From Akkermansiaceae bacterium (GTDB taxonomy: Bacteria > Verrucomicrobiota > Verrucomicrobiia > Verrucomicrobiales > Akkermansiaceae), in assembly GCA_021733795.1 (NCBI GenBank), contig JAIPKB010000019.1, forward strand, positions 1 through 47,929: a stretch of 47,929 nt of DNA, given 5' to 3'. Below the pieces are notes generated by a model. The model searched no databases, had not been told where the DNA came from, and worked only from the letters and a program-made list of their open reading frames with translations. Positions within the stretch are counted from its first letter, which is position 1. The number at the start of each line of letters is the position of its first letter. Of this stretch, positions 25,957-33,839 are shown one piece after another. The position numbers and the translations under genes are program-made.

Positions 25957-28836
25957 CTACTCCAAGGTAGGCCAGACGACTTTGCATTCCCGCTGTTCCT
26001 CGAGGTTTTCATAGGAGCCGTAGAAGTCGCTGTTGCAGTCCATCCACAAGGTCAGGCGGTACATGTCTGCCGGGCTGAGCTTGAGGTCGTGATGACCCTT
26101 CTTCAGCATTTGATAGAGCGCGCTCTTGCGGGCTCCGATCTCTCCCGGCTTGCTGTCGGGGATGCTGTCAAACACCGCGTTATCCCAAAAGAAGGCAAAT
26201 GGCCGCAGTGCCTGGTAGGAGGTGAAAAACTCTTGGTTGCTCTTGCTGTCCCCTGCTGTCAGATCCGGGCATTTCTTGCCTTCGGCCATGCTCTTGGTGT
26301 GACACGACACGCAGTTCTGATCGAGGACCGGTTGCACGAGGATGGGAAAGCTGAAGGGCTTTGATCCCTCGACGTCCGGCTTCAAGACCGAGGGTTGCCG
26401 TTGCATCGCCTTGGGCGCACTGGAATTGCTGCCATAACCGGCGGTGGGTGAATTATGGCAACCAAGACAAGTCAGGGTTTCCCCCGGATGCACATAGGTG
26501 GCGCTGCGCATCGACTGCACGGCCACGCCATCGGCGTCCAGCGCCTGGAAAAACACCGGCCGGTCCGCCGGCAGCTTGAAGTATGCGCTGCCATCCTCCT
26601 CGACCGGAACGGTTCCAAGCACCATGCGGGCGCTCTTCTGATCGCCGTAGCCAATCCGCGGGTTGTTGGCGATCGGAGTGGTTTTGGGCAGCAGTTGAAT
26701 CACCCGCAGGGCCGTGATTTTCGGCAGCTCTGTCAGCGGATAGATGCTGTCGTAAACATTCATCAACCCCACGGTTCCGAAGTCCGGGATGGACTTCGGA
26801 TCCGGCGGCACAAACCTCGTTCCGGGTTGGAGCGGCTTGCCCACGGCGGTCAGGTGGGGCAATGCGGGAGGAACCGGGCGCGGCTTGAGGGGGATCGGAT
26901 CGAGACAGGAAATCAGGTCATCGCGATACAGCAGCTCCTTGTTGCCGAAGGCATCCACGAGATAGATGCCGTAATTGTTAGCCGTGCCGGCGCTCGAACT
27001 GCTGTTCCGGTCATACACACAGAGGAAGAAATGTTCGCTCAACGGATAGGGGGCGGCGTAATTGGCGGGAGGGCCATGGGTGCCGATCTCGGCTTCGGGG
27101 AACAACTGGTCGGGGGTCAGCCGCTTGACCGGGGCCATGGCGTTGTCATCGGGCATCAGGGGATCCACCAGGATGATGGAGCCGTAGGCCTGGCCGTGAT
27201 GGCAGGCCGCCGTGGCCATATGTTTTTTGGAACCGGGGACGGCTCTGAATGAAATCTCGAAGTGGGGCCGCGCGCCCGGGTTGGTGGAGAAGTTGCCGTG
27301 GATGGCCCTCGGATCCCGGCCGTCAGGCGTGGTGGTCCACCCGTGATGGGCCTGGTTGAAGCCGCGGTCCACATAATCCCAGCGGGTGTAGACGACCATG
27401 CCGTTATGATCCAAGCTCGGCTGCCATTCGTTGGTCTCGTGGGGGCTCATGGCAACGATATCACTCCCGTCTGAATTCATGGAATGCAGGGTAAAGCTTG
27501 GGACCGGGCGGCCGTGGCAGCGGCCGAAGCCACCGCGGCGTTCCGAAATGAACATGATTCTTCCGTTGGGCAGGTAACAGGGATCGAAGTCATTCCAAAT
27601 GCCGTCGGTCAACTGGGTCAGCCCGCTGCCGTCAAGCTGCGCCCTGAAAATCTTGTAGGTGTTGGATTCGAATCCCCTGCCGGCGTATCGTTTGCGGTCA
27701 CCCTCGTTCTCTGCGATTTCCGTGCAGGCAAACAGGACCTCCTTCGCATCAAAGCTCAACTCGGGCGAGAGGAATCCGTCTTTCGAAGTCAGGGACCGCC
27801 CTTTGTAACGCCCGTTCTCACACACGGAATTTTCCAGCACGTTGCGGGTTGTCGGCTGGTCGGAAAAGGGATTCTCCAGGACGAACAATCCGCCGCCGCG
27901 AATCGCATTGAAGCCGAAATACTGGTCGCACATGTGGTTGCCTGTCGTTTCGGCATCGGGACAGAAGTGGCGCTTGATGAACAGGATCTTGTCGAAGTCC
28001 AGCAACGGATTGGCGAAGGCCACCTTGCGCCGCAGCTTGCAGGCATCCTGCAGCAACTCCTCCCGCTCGGCATGGCCGGGCGCTAACGTGGCCGCCCGGG
28101 CCTTCAACTCGGCCAGCCGCGCTTCGGCGGTCTTGAGGTCGGGACAACGCGGCAAGGTCCTGAGATGGGTGATCAATGCGCCCACCCGGCGGAGCACCGC
28201 ATCCGCCTCATCCTGGTCTGCGGGATCCGGCAGTGAATTCCTGTCGAACACCTGGTCGGCCGGAGGCCATCGTTGGGGTTCGGTGCTGACCGGCCGGGCG
28301 GGCCGGGCCCCGGGCTTTGTCTCGGGTGCCTTGTCTCCCTGGTATTCGATCCGCGCATCCAGCCAGTCGGAATGATCGAAGGCGTATCCGTCGGGCGTGG
28401 TGTCCACCACCAAATCCAGGAGTTGGATTCCAGTTAGATCAAGATCACAGGACTTGACCTCGTCGGTACCCTTGACCACGCCGCTGGACCACAGTTTCCG
28501 GCCGTCGCCGATCACCTGGAACTCCACCGATCCCTGCCCGCCCACTTCATCATCAATCCCAGCGAGCGCCGTGAAGCGCACGCCACGTTTGTCCAGATCC
28601 ACGCGGAGCGCCCCCGGCGGATGGGTGCCGATACCCCGCTCGTAAACCTTGCCGCGCACTGTCAGGGGCCTTTTGTCGACGGATTTCTTCGATTGGGTTT
28701 CACCCCATCCGGAGATGGCGGGGCTCAGGTTCATCTCGTCCAGCCAGATGACCTTGTTCTCCGCCGCACGCAGCGCGCCCGCTCCCGCCTGCAGGATGGC
28801 CAAAGCCGCCAATAGAGTAATCGCTTGCTTGTTCAT
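25957..28836 (-). CDS. Exported NPCBM + hydrazine-synthase-alpha-like diheme protein
   Basis: 959 residues. Signal peptide at about 1-25. An NPCBM/NEW2-type domain (about 28-165) begins KVIWLDEMNLSPAISGWGE and has the family's YERGIGTHPPG element; these domains bind carbohydrates or glycans. A linker is followed by the HzsA-related region (LPDPADQDEADAVL onwards) with beta-propeller signatures such as IFRAQLDGSGLTQLTDG and YLPNGRIMFISERRGG. Two c-type heme sites close the protein: CLGCH (790-794) and CVSCH (842-846). True hydrazine synthase belongs to anammox bacteria, and nothing here supports that chemistry; relatives in this phylum are exported redox or sugar-associated proteins of unknown role. 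It sits upstream of the URO-D, RhaT and kinase genes. Confidence 0.85.
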   Translation of the reverse strand: MNKQAITLLAALAILQAGAGALRAAENKVIWLDEMNLSPAISGWGETQSKKSVDKRPLTVRGKVYERGIGTHPPGALRVDLDKRGVRFTALAGIDDEVGGQGSVEFQVIGDGRKLWSSGVVKGTDEVKSCDLDLTGIQLLDLVVDTTPDGYAFDHSDWLDARIEYQGDKAPETKPGARPARPVSTEPQRWPPADQVFDRNSLPDPADQDEADAVLRRVGALITHLRTLPRCPDLKTAEARLAELKARAATLAPGHAEREELLQDACKLRRKVAFANPLLDFDKILFIKRHFCPDAETTGNHMCDQYFGFNAIRGGGLFVLENPFSDQPTTRNVLENSVCENGRYKGRSLTSKDGFLSPELSFDAKEVLFACTEIAENEGDRKRYAGRGFESNTYKIFRAQLDGSGLTQLTDGIWNDFDPCYLPNGRIMFISERRGGFGRCHGRPVPSFTLHSMNSDGSDIVAMSPHETNEWQPSLDHNGMVVYTRWDYVDRGFNQAHHGWTTTPDGRDPRAIHGNFSTNPGARPHFEISFRAVPGSKKHMATAACHHGQAYGSIILVDPLMPDDNAMAPVKRLTPDQLFPEAEIGTHGPPANYAAPYPLSEHFFLCVYDRNSSSSAGTANNYGIYLVDAFGNKELLYRDDLISCLDPIPLKPRPVPPALPHLTAVGKPLQPGTRFVPPDPKSIPDFGTVGLMNVYDSIYPLTELPKITALRVIQLLPKTTPIANNPRIGYGDQKSARMVLGTVPVEEDGSAYFKLPADRPVFFQALDADGVAVQSMRSATYVHPGETLTCLGCHNSPTAGYGSNSSAPKAMQRQPSVLKPDVEGSKPFSFPILVQPVLDQNCVSCHTKSMAEGKKCPDLTAGDSKSNQEFFTSYQALRPFAFFWDNAVFDSIPDSKPGEIGARKSALYQMLKKGHHDLKLSPADMYRLTLWMDCNSDFYGSYENLEEQRECKVVWPTLE

Positions 28837-29093
28837 AGATCTGTTGTTATGGGTTTTTGATGATGTCGCCTGATCGCTGCGAACCGAGGCTGAAGGGGCA
28901 TCGGCGCAGGTTTGGTTGCGGGTCCCTCATCTTCCCAGACGACCTTGCTATCTGCTGAGACGCTAGCGGCGGCAGTTTCCGCAGAGCTCGCGGTCAACAA
29001 CGGCGGCTGCCTCGCCGCGGCCTCCTCACCGCATGCGACAAGGGGGGAAAGTAGCATTTCCGCAATCACCAGCCGTCTCAGGCGCAGCCGCAC
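28833..29093 (-). CDS. Possible small lipoprotein upstream of the diheme gene
   Basis: About 86 residues from a GTG at 29093. The N-terminus reads as a lipoprotein signal: RLRLRRLVIAEMLLSPLVAC, with a positively charged start, hydrophobic core and LVAC lipobox. The rest is Ala/Ser/Pro-rich and includes SKVVWEDEGPATKP, faintly like the mature start of the downstream protein (NKVIWLDEMNL). Its stop overlaps the next ATG as ATGA. Against it: no ribosome-binding site, and the start codon lies in a palindrome. It may be a gene remnant. Confidence 0.3.
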   Translation of the reverse strand: MRLRLRRLVIAEMLLSPLVACGEEAAARQPPLLTASSAETAAASVSADSKVVWEDEGPATKPAPMPLQPRFAAIRRHHQKPITTDL

Positions 29094-29110
29094 ATTGGAA
29101 AACCAATGTG
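29091..29110. repeat. Perfect 20-base palindrome, possible operator or attenuator
   Basis: CACATTGGAAAACCAATGTG: 8-base arms around AAAA. It sits 34 bases after the stop of the DUF1097 gene and about 255 bases before the diheme gene, inside the minus-strand cluster. No T-run follows, so a protein-binding operator or mRNA processing hairpin is as likely as a terminator. Confidence 0.55.
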
Positions 29111-29143
29111 CCGGACGGAGCCTGGTAGCGGGAGCGGGAAGGA

Positions 29144-29710
29144 TCACTTCTGGGCGGCGGGAGTGACTTTGCTGGTGTACCACACCCGCACGGTGACGGT
29201 GACGAAACCATACGCCAGGCCAATCGCACAGGCGACCAACTCGGCAAGAGCCGCCGTGCCATACCATCCGGCGGTGCCCATGCCCTCGGGCTTGCCGCCA
29301 TGGGTCATCAGGGCGAAGAAAACACCGGCCCCGATGAAGTAGGCCGGGATAAAGTCAAGTCCCGGCACTTTCTCCATCATGATCACGGGGATGACCACGA
29401 CAAACACGGCCAAACAGAGTCCCCACGGAACAGGGACCGAGTTCAGGCTGCTCAAGACACCGTTCAACTCGAAGATGGCGATCGAGGCGGCGATCCCGCC
29501 CGCGTAACCGGCGAATACCTTGGCCGCCATTTTGGGCGTGCAGCCGGCCAGGAAATACATCGCCCACGCTTGGAATGCGATCCATGTGATGAGTCCGGGC
29601 GCGCCCAATAAAGCTTTGTCCGCACCGGGGATGAACGGCGCGATCACCATCATGGTGAAGGCCTGGAACGCGATAAACAGCGGGATTAACGTGAATTTTC
29701 CGAATGTCAT
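29144..29710 (-). CDS. DUF1097-family inner-membrane protein
   Basis: 188 residues, nearly all hydrophobic, with five or six membrane segments. It begins MTFGKFTLIPLFIAFQAFTM and contains ITWIAFQAWAMYFLAGCTPK and ELNGVLSSLNSVPVPWGLCL, the pattern of DUF1097 proteins (E. coli YcdZ is a relative), whose function is unknown. A clear AAGGAG ribosome-binding site precedes the ATG. It lies between a propeller lipoprotein and the diheme exported protein in the same direction, so it may transport or sense something for the same pathway. No charged catalytic motif is evident. Confidence 0.8.
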   Translation of the reverse strand: MTFGKFTLIPLFIAFQAFTMMVIAPFIPGADKALLGAPGLITWIAFQAWAMYFLAGCTPKMAAKVFAGYAGGIAASIAIFELNGVLSSLNSVPVPWGLCLAVFVVVIPVIMMEKVPGLDFIPAYFIGAGVFFALMTHGGKPEGMGTAGWYGTAALAELVACAIGLAYGFVTVTVRVWYTSKVTPAAQK

Positions 29711-29782
29711 GGGGAGTCTCCTTGGCAGTTGGATTGGGGCTCTGTGAAATTGAACCGGGTGAATGGATGGCTTGGCGGATGA

Positions 29783-30949
29783 TCAGGGCAGGTCGATATA
29801 CGAGACGGTGATCGGATCATCATGCGTCGAGTTGATCAAGCCGGGGAAGGGCATGTCGAAGTTCACAATGACCAGTTTGTTGCCAAGCAGGCACGCCGAG
29901 CAGGGCTGGTCCAGCAGGCCGTCCTTGCCGTCGGTGTCGGCGTTCTCCCAGATCATCTGCAAGGTGTGATTGCGGGCGTCGTAGATGTGGATCGAGTTGC
30001 GTGCCGAGTTGGCCAGGTAGATCTTGTCGGTCTGCGGGTCACACCAGATGCCGTCGCAGCATTTGAAGGACGGATCGTCAATGATCTTCACGTTGCTCTT
30101 GACGCTGCCGTCCGGATTGAAGGTGATCTTGAAAAACTGGCCGTCGCCGAACAGCCCCACATAGAGGTTGCCAGCGCTGTCAAAGGCCGCGCCGTCGGCA
30201 CCTGCGGCTTCCTCAAAACCACCCTCGGCCGTGGCCGGTTGGGGTTTGCCGGTAAAGGTGGCGATGATGTGCGGATCCTGCCCCAGCGGCTTGACCTTGA
30301 CCACGGGCTTGCCGGCCCCGATCTCGTCGAGCGAGAACCGCCAGACGCCGCTCTGGTCGCGCTTGCCGGGCAGATCGAAGAAGGTGTCGGTGAGATACAG
30401 GTCATTGCCTTTGAAGCGGATGGCGTTGGAGAGTTTGGTCCCCTCGACCGCCACCTCACAGGACTCCGGTTTGCCATCCTTCACAATGACGCGGAGGATC
30501 CGGGACTGGTGGTCCTTGTCGTTGAAGTATTGATTGTCAGAGATGTAGAGGTTGCCGTCCGGGCCGAATTCCATGCCCATCGGATGCACCTTGTTGGTCT
30601 TCGGATGCAGCGACAGGTTGACAAACCAGTCGGATTTTTTGCCATCCTTGTCGAGCATGGCGATTTTTGGCGTGAAATCTTCATATTCGAGGCAGTTGGG
30701 CATCGAGATCAGGACGTTGCCCTTGCCGTCGAGCGCGAGTTCGTCGGCAATCGCACACTCGCCGGTGAGGTCGGTGAAAAGCTTGGGCTTGAGACTGAGC
30801 GGCTCCAGGACTTTCACCTGGCCGGGATCGGCATTGTTGAGGGCGTTGCCAGTGGCGGCGGCGGAATCCGCCTGCTTGGCGGCATCTTTACAGCCCGTGA
30901 AGGCCAGGGCGGCACCCATCGCCATCACTGCAAGGATCCTACCTTGCAT
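29783..30949 (-). CDS. Beta-propeller (SMP-30/NHL-like) lipoprotein
   Basis: 388 residues from the ATG at 30949, chosen because it gives a good lipoprotein signal (MQGRILAVMAMGAALAFTGC, lipid-anchored Cys20); an ATG at 31036 in the same frame would add 29 polar residues. The mature part looks like a six-bladed propeller of the SMP-30/gluconolactonase/NHL type: HPMGMEFGPDGNLYISDNQ, ADGAAFDSAGNLYVGLFGDG, CCDGIWCDPQTDKIYLANSA. Members hydrolyse sugar lactones or only bind ligands; catalytic metal residues cannot be confirmed by eye. First gene of the minus-strand cluster leading to the URO-D, RhaT and kinase genes, so a periplasmic sugar lactonase role is plausible but unproven. Confidence 0.75.
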   Translation of the reverse strand: MQGRILAVMAMGAALAFTGCKDAAKQADSAAATGNALNNADPGQVKVLEPLSLKPKLFTDLTGECAIADELALDGKGNVLISMPNCLEYEDFTPKIAMLDKDGKKSDWFVNLSLHPKTNKVHPMGMEFGPDGNLYISDNQYFNDKDHQSRILRVIVKDGKPESCEVAVEGTKLSNAIRFKGNDLYLTDTFFDLPGKRDQSGVWRFSLDEIGAGKPVVKVKPLGQDPHIIATFTGKPQPATAEGGFEEAAGADGAAFDSAGNLYVGLFGDGQFFKITFNPDGSVKSNVKIIDDPSFKCCDGIWCDPQTDKIYLANSARNSIHIYDARNHTLQMIWENADTDGKDGLLDQPCSACLLGNKLVIVNFDMPFPGLINSTHDDPITVSYIDLP

Positions 30950-31340
30950 GGGTCCGCCGATCTGCGGACCGGTGATTGGGAGCGAGTTACGGGAGGAGCG
31001 GAAGTCAAGCTGAATTGGGGTAGTGGTAGTATTCATGGAGAACTTGGTTGCGCGTCCAGCTTATCCTGCCTGTTTTCATTGCCAAGGAATATTTTCAACA
31101 AGATTTTCCTCATCTCGCCGCGCCTCCGCCAGCGGTGCGAGGGCTCTTTTTCCTGGAACGTTGACACTTGCCGAAGGCTGGGCTGGATGCAAGAGCGAAC
31201 GAAGAGAGAGCAGGTCTCAGAGAAGCTCTTCAATTTGATCTTGACCGGGCTGAATCGCGGGCGGCTGTGACCGGACGCGCTTTCTTGAGCTGTCCATGGG
31301 CAGGCGCGTTGTGACCCACGCGGCCACCTGGCGGCTCACC
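30950..31340. other. Upstream region of the sugar-type cluster
   Basis: About 390 bases between the lipoprotein start and the end of hisA. It should hold the promoter of the leftward cluster; the AT-rich stretch near 31080-31120 is the best candidate place. A 26-codon minus-strand frame (31033-31113) ends at the alternative start of the lipoprotein gene, but nothing shows it is translated. No RNA gene seen. Confidence 0.4.
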
Positions 31341-32105
31341 TCACCGCCGGTTCCAGGCCACGAGTTCGGCGTAGGTGATGCCGGTGCCGCCGAAGAGATC
31401 CAGGGCACTGCCGACGGTGATATCCACCCGGCTCTGGCCGGCGGACTCGACGAGGCGCACGTCGTCCATGCTGGCGGCGCCGCCGGCGTAGGTTAGGGGG
31501 AGCTTGCCCCACCTGCCGAGCATGGCCACCAGGTCGGCATCGATTCCACGGCAAAGGCCTTCCACGTCCGCAGCATGGATGAGAAACTCAGCGCAATGCG
31601 GCGCGAGGCGGTCCAGGGTGGCAGGAGTCACCTCCAGTTCGGTGAGATCCTGCCAGCGGTTCATCGCCACCGTCCAACCGGTGGCGGTGCGGCGGCAGGA
31701 CAGGTCGATGACCAAGCGCGCCCCCCCCACCGCCTTCACCAGCGCGGCCAGGGCCTCCGGCAGAAACCGCCCGGCCGCATCGAACAAGGTGGAGGTGACG
31801 ATCACCTGGGCGGCACCCGCCTCCAGCCATTCCGCGGCGTTGGCGGCATGAATCCCGCCGCCGGCCTGCAGGCCGCCGGGCCAGGCAGCCAGCGCCTCGC
31901 GGGCGGCCGGGTCATTGCCGGGGCCCAGCTTGATCAGGTGACCGCCGGCTAGATCGGCATCCCGGAACTTCCGGGCAAACCAACCGGGCGACCGGGTGGA
32001 CACAAAATTCTCGACCGGTCCGCGGTCACCATCGCGCAGGCTGCCGCCGACGATTTGTTTGACCACCCCCTGATGGAGGTCGATGCACGGGCGGAATTTC
32101 GACAT
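31341..32105 (-). CDS. hisA: Phosphoribosylformimino-AICAR ribotide isomerase, eukaryotic type
   Basis: 254 residues. It catalyses the Amadori isomerisation of ProFAR to PRFAR in histidine biosynthesis (cytoplasmic). The sequence follows the fungal/plant HIS6 form rather than the usual bacterial HisA: N-terminal FRPCIDLHQGVVKQIVGG, then GGHLIKLGPGNDPAAREAL, VIDLSCRRTATGWTVAMNRW, FLIHAADVEGLCRGID and VDITVGSALDLFGG. Catalytic aspartates are Asp9 (CIDL) and Asp180 (HAADVEG). It is 15 bases after ribE on the same strand; no other his gene is in the window. Such eukaryotic-type HisA is known from a few bacterial groups, so this is uncommon but not unique. Confidence 0.92.
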   Translation of the reverse strand: MSKFRPCIDLHQGVVKQIVGGSLRDGDRGPVENFVSTRSPGWFARKFRDADLAGGHLIKLGPGNDPAAREALAAWPGGLQAGGGIHAANAAEWLEAGAAQVIVTSTLFDAAGRFLPEALAALVKAVGGARLVIDLSCRRTATGWTVAMNRWQDLTELEVTPATLDRLAPHCAEFLIHAADVEGLCRGIDADLVAMLGRWGKLPLTYAGGAASMDDVRLVESAGQSRVDITVGSALDLFGGTGITYAELVAWNRR

Positions 32106-32120
32106 GGGGGGCGGGAGTGA

Positions 32121-32723
32121 TCAGGAAACCTGGGGGAAGCGTGCCGCGAGCAGGCGATCCACGTGCTTGGCGAGCATGTCCGCCTCCAGATTCACCGGTT
32201 GGCCGGTGGCGGCGGCGTGGAGGTGGGTGGCTTCCCAGGTGTGCGGGGTGATCCAGAACACCGCGGTCTCCGGCTTCAGTTCGGCTATGGTTAGAGAAAT
32301 CCCGTCCACCGCCAGCGAGCCCTTGTCGATACAGAGGCGTTGGATCGCGGGTGGCAGGGAAACCTCGAACTGGTGATCCTGGCCCAGCGGAGCGAGCCGG
32401 GTGATGACGCCGGTGGCATCCACGTGCCCTTGGACGAAGTGGCCGCCGAAGCGGTCTCCCACCTGCATGGCGCGCTCGAGATTGACCACCCAACCGGTGC
32501 GCAGCGCGCCGAGCGAAGTGACCCGCAGGGTTTGCGCCAGCAGATCGAAGGCGACGGCCTGCGGCGGCAGTTCGGCGACGGTGAGACAGCAGCCGTTGAT
32601 CGCCACCGAGTCCCCCAGCGCGAGCTCGCCGGCGAAGGGGATCCGCAGGGTGAGGCGCGCCTGTTCGCCGCGGGTTTCCAATGAAATGACCTTGCCGGTT
32701 GCTTCTACGAGTCCTGTAAACAC
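32121..32723 (-). CDS. ribE: Riboflavin synthase alpha chain
   Basis: 200 residues, typical length. Two lumazine-binding repeats: MFTGLVEATGKV with GDSVAINGCCLTVAEL in the first half, and GGHFVQGHVDATGVI with KGSLAVDGISLTIAEL in the second. It converts two 6,7-dimethyl-8-ribityllumazine molecules to riboflavin plus a pyrimidinedione, as a homotrimer in the cytoplasm. It sits between an exported repeat protein and hisA on the same strand with short gaps (25 and 15 bases), so it may be co-transcribed with both. No FMN riboswitch is seen upstream, where only 25 bases are free. Confidence 0.95.
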   Translation of the reverse strand: MFTGLVEATGKVISLETRGEQARLTLRIPFAGELALGDSVAINGCCLTVAELPPQAVAFDLLAQTLRVTSLGALRTGWVVNLERAMQVGDRFGGHFVQGHVDATGVITRLAPLGQDHQFEVSLPPAIQRLCIDKGSLAVDGISLTIAELKPETAVFWITPHTWEATHLHAAATGQPVNLEADMLAKHVDRLLAARFPQVS

Positions 32724-32748
32724 GAATCAATTCCTCTCTATCAGAATG

Positions 32749-33720
32749 TTAATTGATCAGCCCCGCCTGCTTGGCGTTCTTGATGATCTCCTCTTCCTCT
32801 TCCTTGGTGTATTTGATTTCACCGTCGTTCTTCTTGCTTTTGCGCATGATCGACTTGGCGTCGCGATCGCCACGCTCGGCCAGGATCTTGATGAGTTGCT
32901 GAACCTGCTGGGGCGGCATCCGTTCCGCTTCGCCACCGGGGTTGGCCTTTTCGGGGTCGATCAATTCCTTCTCGATCGCGCGGTCGAGGAAGGTCTTCGC
33001 CTCTTCGGTGGAGAGGTCCATTTCACCGTGATTACGGCGCGCCCGATCGACGACGGCCCTGGCCTCCTTGTCGCCCTTTTTGGCGAGCACCGTGACGGCC
33101 TCCTCGGCTTTTGCCATATCGGGCTTGGCAGGATCCTGATCCTTGTCCTCATCCTTGGCCTTGGCGACGGGGGCATTGACCTCCTCCTCTGGGAACGCCC
33201 GGACGATGAAATCCCACCCCTCTTCGTCGGTCACCTTGAGTTCGCCGCGGTTGCGTAGGGCGTGATCGATCACCACCTGGGCATCCTTGTCACCTTTTTT
33301 GGCGAGGCGCTTGACGGCCTCCTTGACTTTCTCGAGGTCGGGTTTCTTCGGTGGCTCCTCCTTGGCTGGCTCCTCCTTGGCTGGTTCATCCTTGGCGGCT
33401 CCGCCACCGCCGCCGCCACCTTGGTTCGCGCGGTCGATGAATTTCTGGGCTTCTGCTTGGGTCATTTCGAGACGGCCACCGTTTTCCTTGGCTTTTTTGA
33501 TGGCATCAAACGCCTCCTGGTCACCGCTGGCGGCGAGCATTTGGAGCGCCCGGGTCAGTGCGCGACCGAATTCCTCCTGGGTCATTTCCCCGTCGAACAT
33601 GGCCTTACCGGGCAGGGACGCGCCCGGCAATCCCGCTGGGGCGGGTATTCCAACAACATCCGCGGGAACCACGGAACATAGTGCCGCCGATCCGATAATG
33701 AGCAAAAGTTTTGCTTTCAT
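32749..33720 (-). CDS. Exported charged protein built of four ~40-residue repeats
   Basis: 323 residues from the ATG at 33720, where a signal peptide begins (MKAKLLLIIGSAALCSVVPA); the frame extends further upstream but codes for a polar tail unlikely to be translated. Four copies of a helical unit are visible at about 54-98, 131-175, 204-248 and 274-318. Each has 'L-A-x-x-G-D-x-x-A', then 'N-x-G-E', then an acidic stretch ending in a helix. GD pairs are at 66, 143, 216 and 284. Repeats are joined by Lys/Glu/Pro-rich linkers (AKEEPAKEEPPKKP) and a poly-glycine run. I do not know this family. It is divergent from the propeller-HEAT gene 119 bases away. Confidence 0.8.
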   Translation of the reverse strand: MKAKLLLIIGSAALCSVVPADVVGIPAPAGLPGASLPGKAMFDGEMTQEEFGRALTRALQMLAASGDQEAFDAIKKAKENGGRLEMTQAEAQKFIDRANQGGGGGGGAAKDEPAKEEPAKEEPPKKPDLEKVKEAVKRLAKKGDKDAQVVIDHALRNRGELKVTDEEGWDFIVRAFPEEEVNAPVAKAKDEDKDQDPAKPDMAKAEEAVTVLAKKGDKEARAVVDRARRNHGEMDLSTEEAKTFLDRAIEKELIDPEKANPGGEAERMPPQQVQQLIKILAERGDRDAKSIMRKSKKNDGEIKYTKEEEEEIIKNAKQAGLIN

Positions 33721-33839
33721 AGATGGCGGCAGCAAGCGCTGGGAGGCCCCGTGTGTCAAGTAAAAGACATCCAAATCCGGATGTTTCTTGCCTTTTCCCC
33801 GGCCTCGTGATGGGCTGTCTGCACACCCTTTTCCCATTC

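Noticed and set aside
25957..28836. Annotation as hydrazine synthase, implying anammox
   Set aside because: Only distant HzsA-like similarity, extra NPCBM domain, no HzsBC genes, and organism signs do not fit anammox planctomycetes.
31033..31113. 26-codon frame ending at the alternative start of the propeller lipoprotein
   Set aside because: ATGA overlap arises by chance whenever A follows an ATG, and the better lipoprotein start is at 30949; no evidence of a leader peptide.
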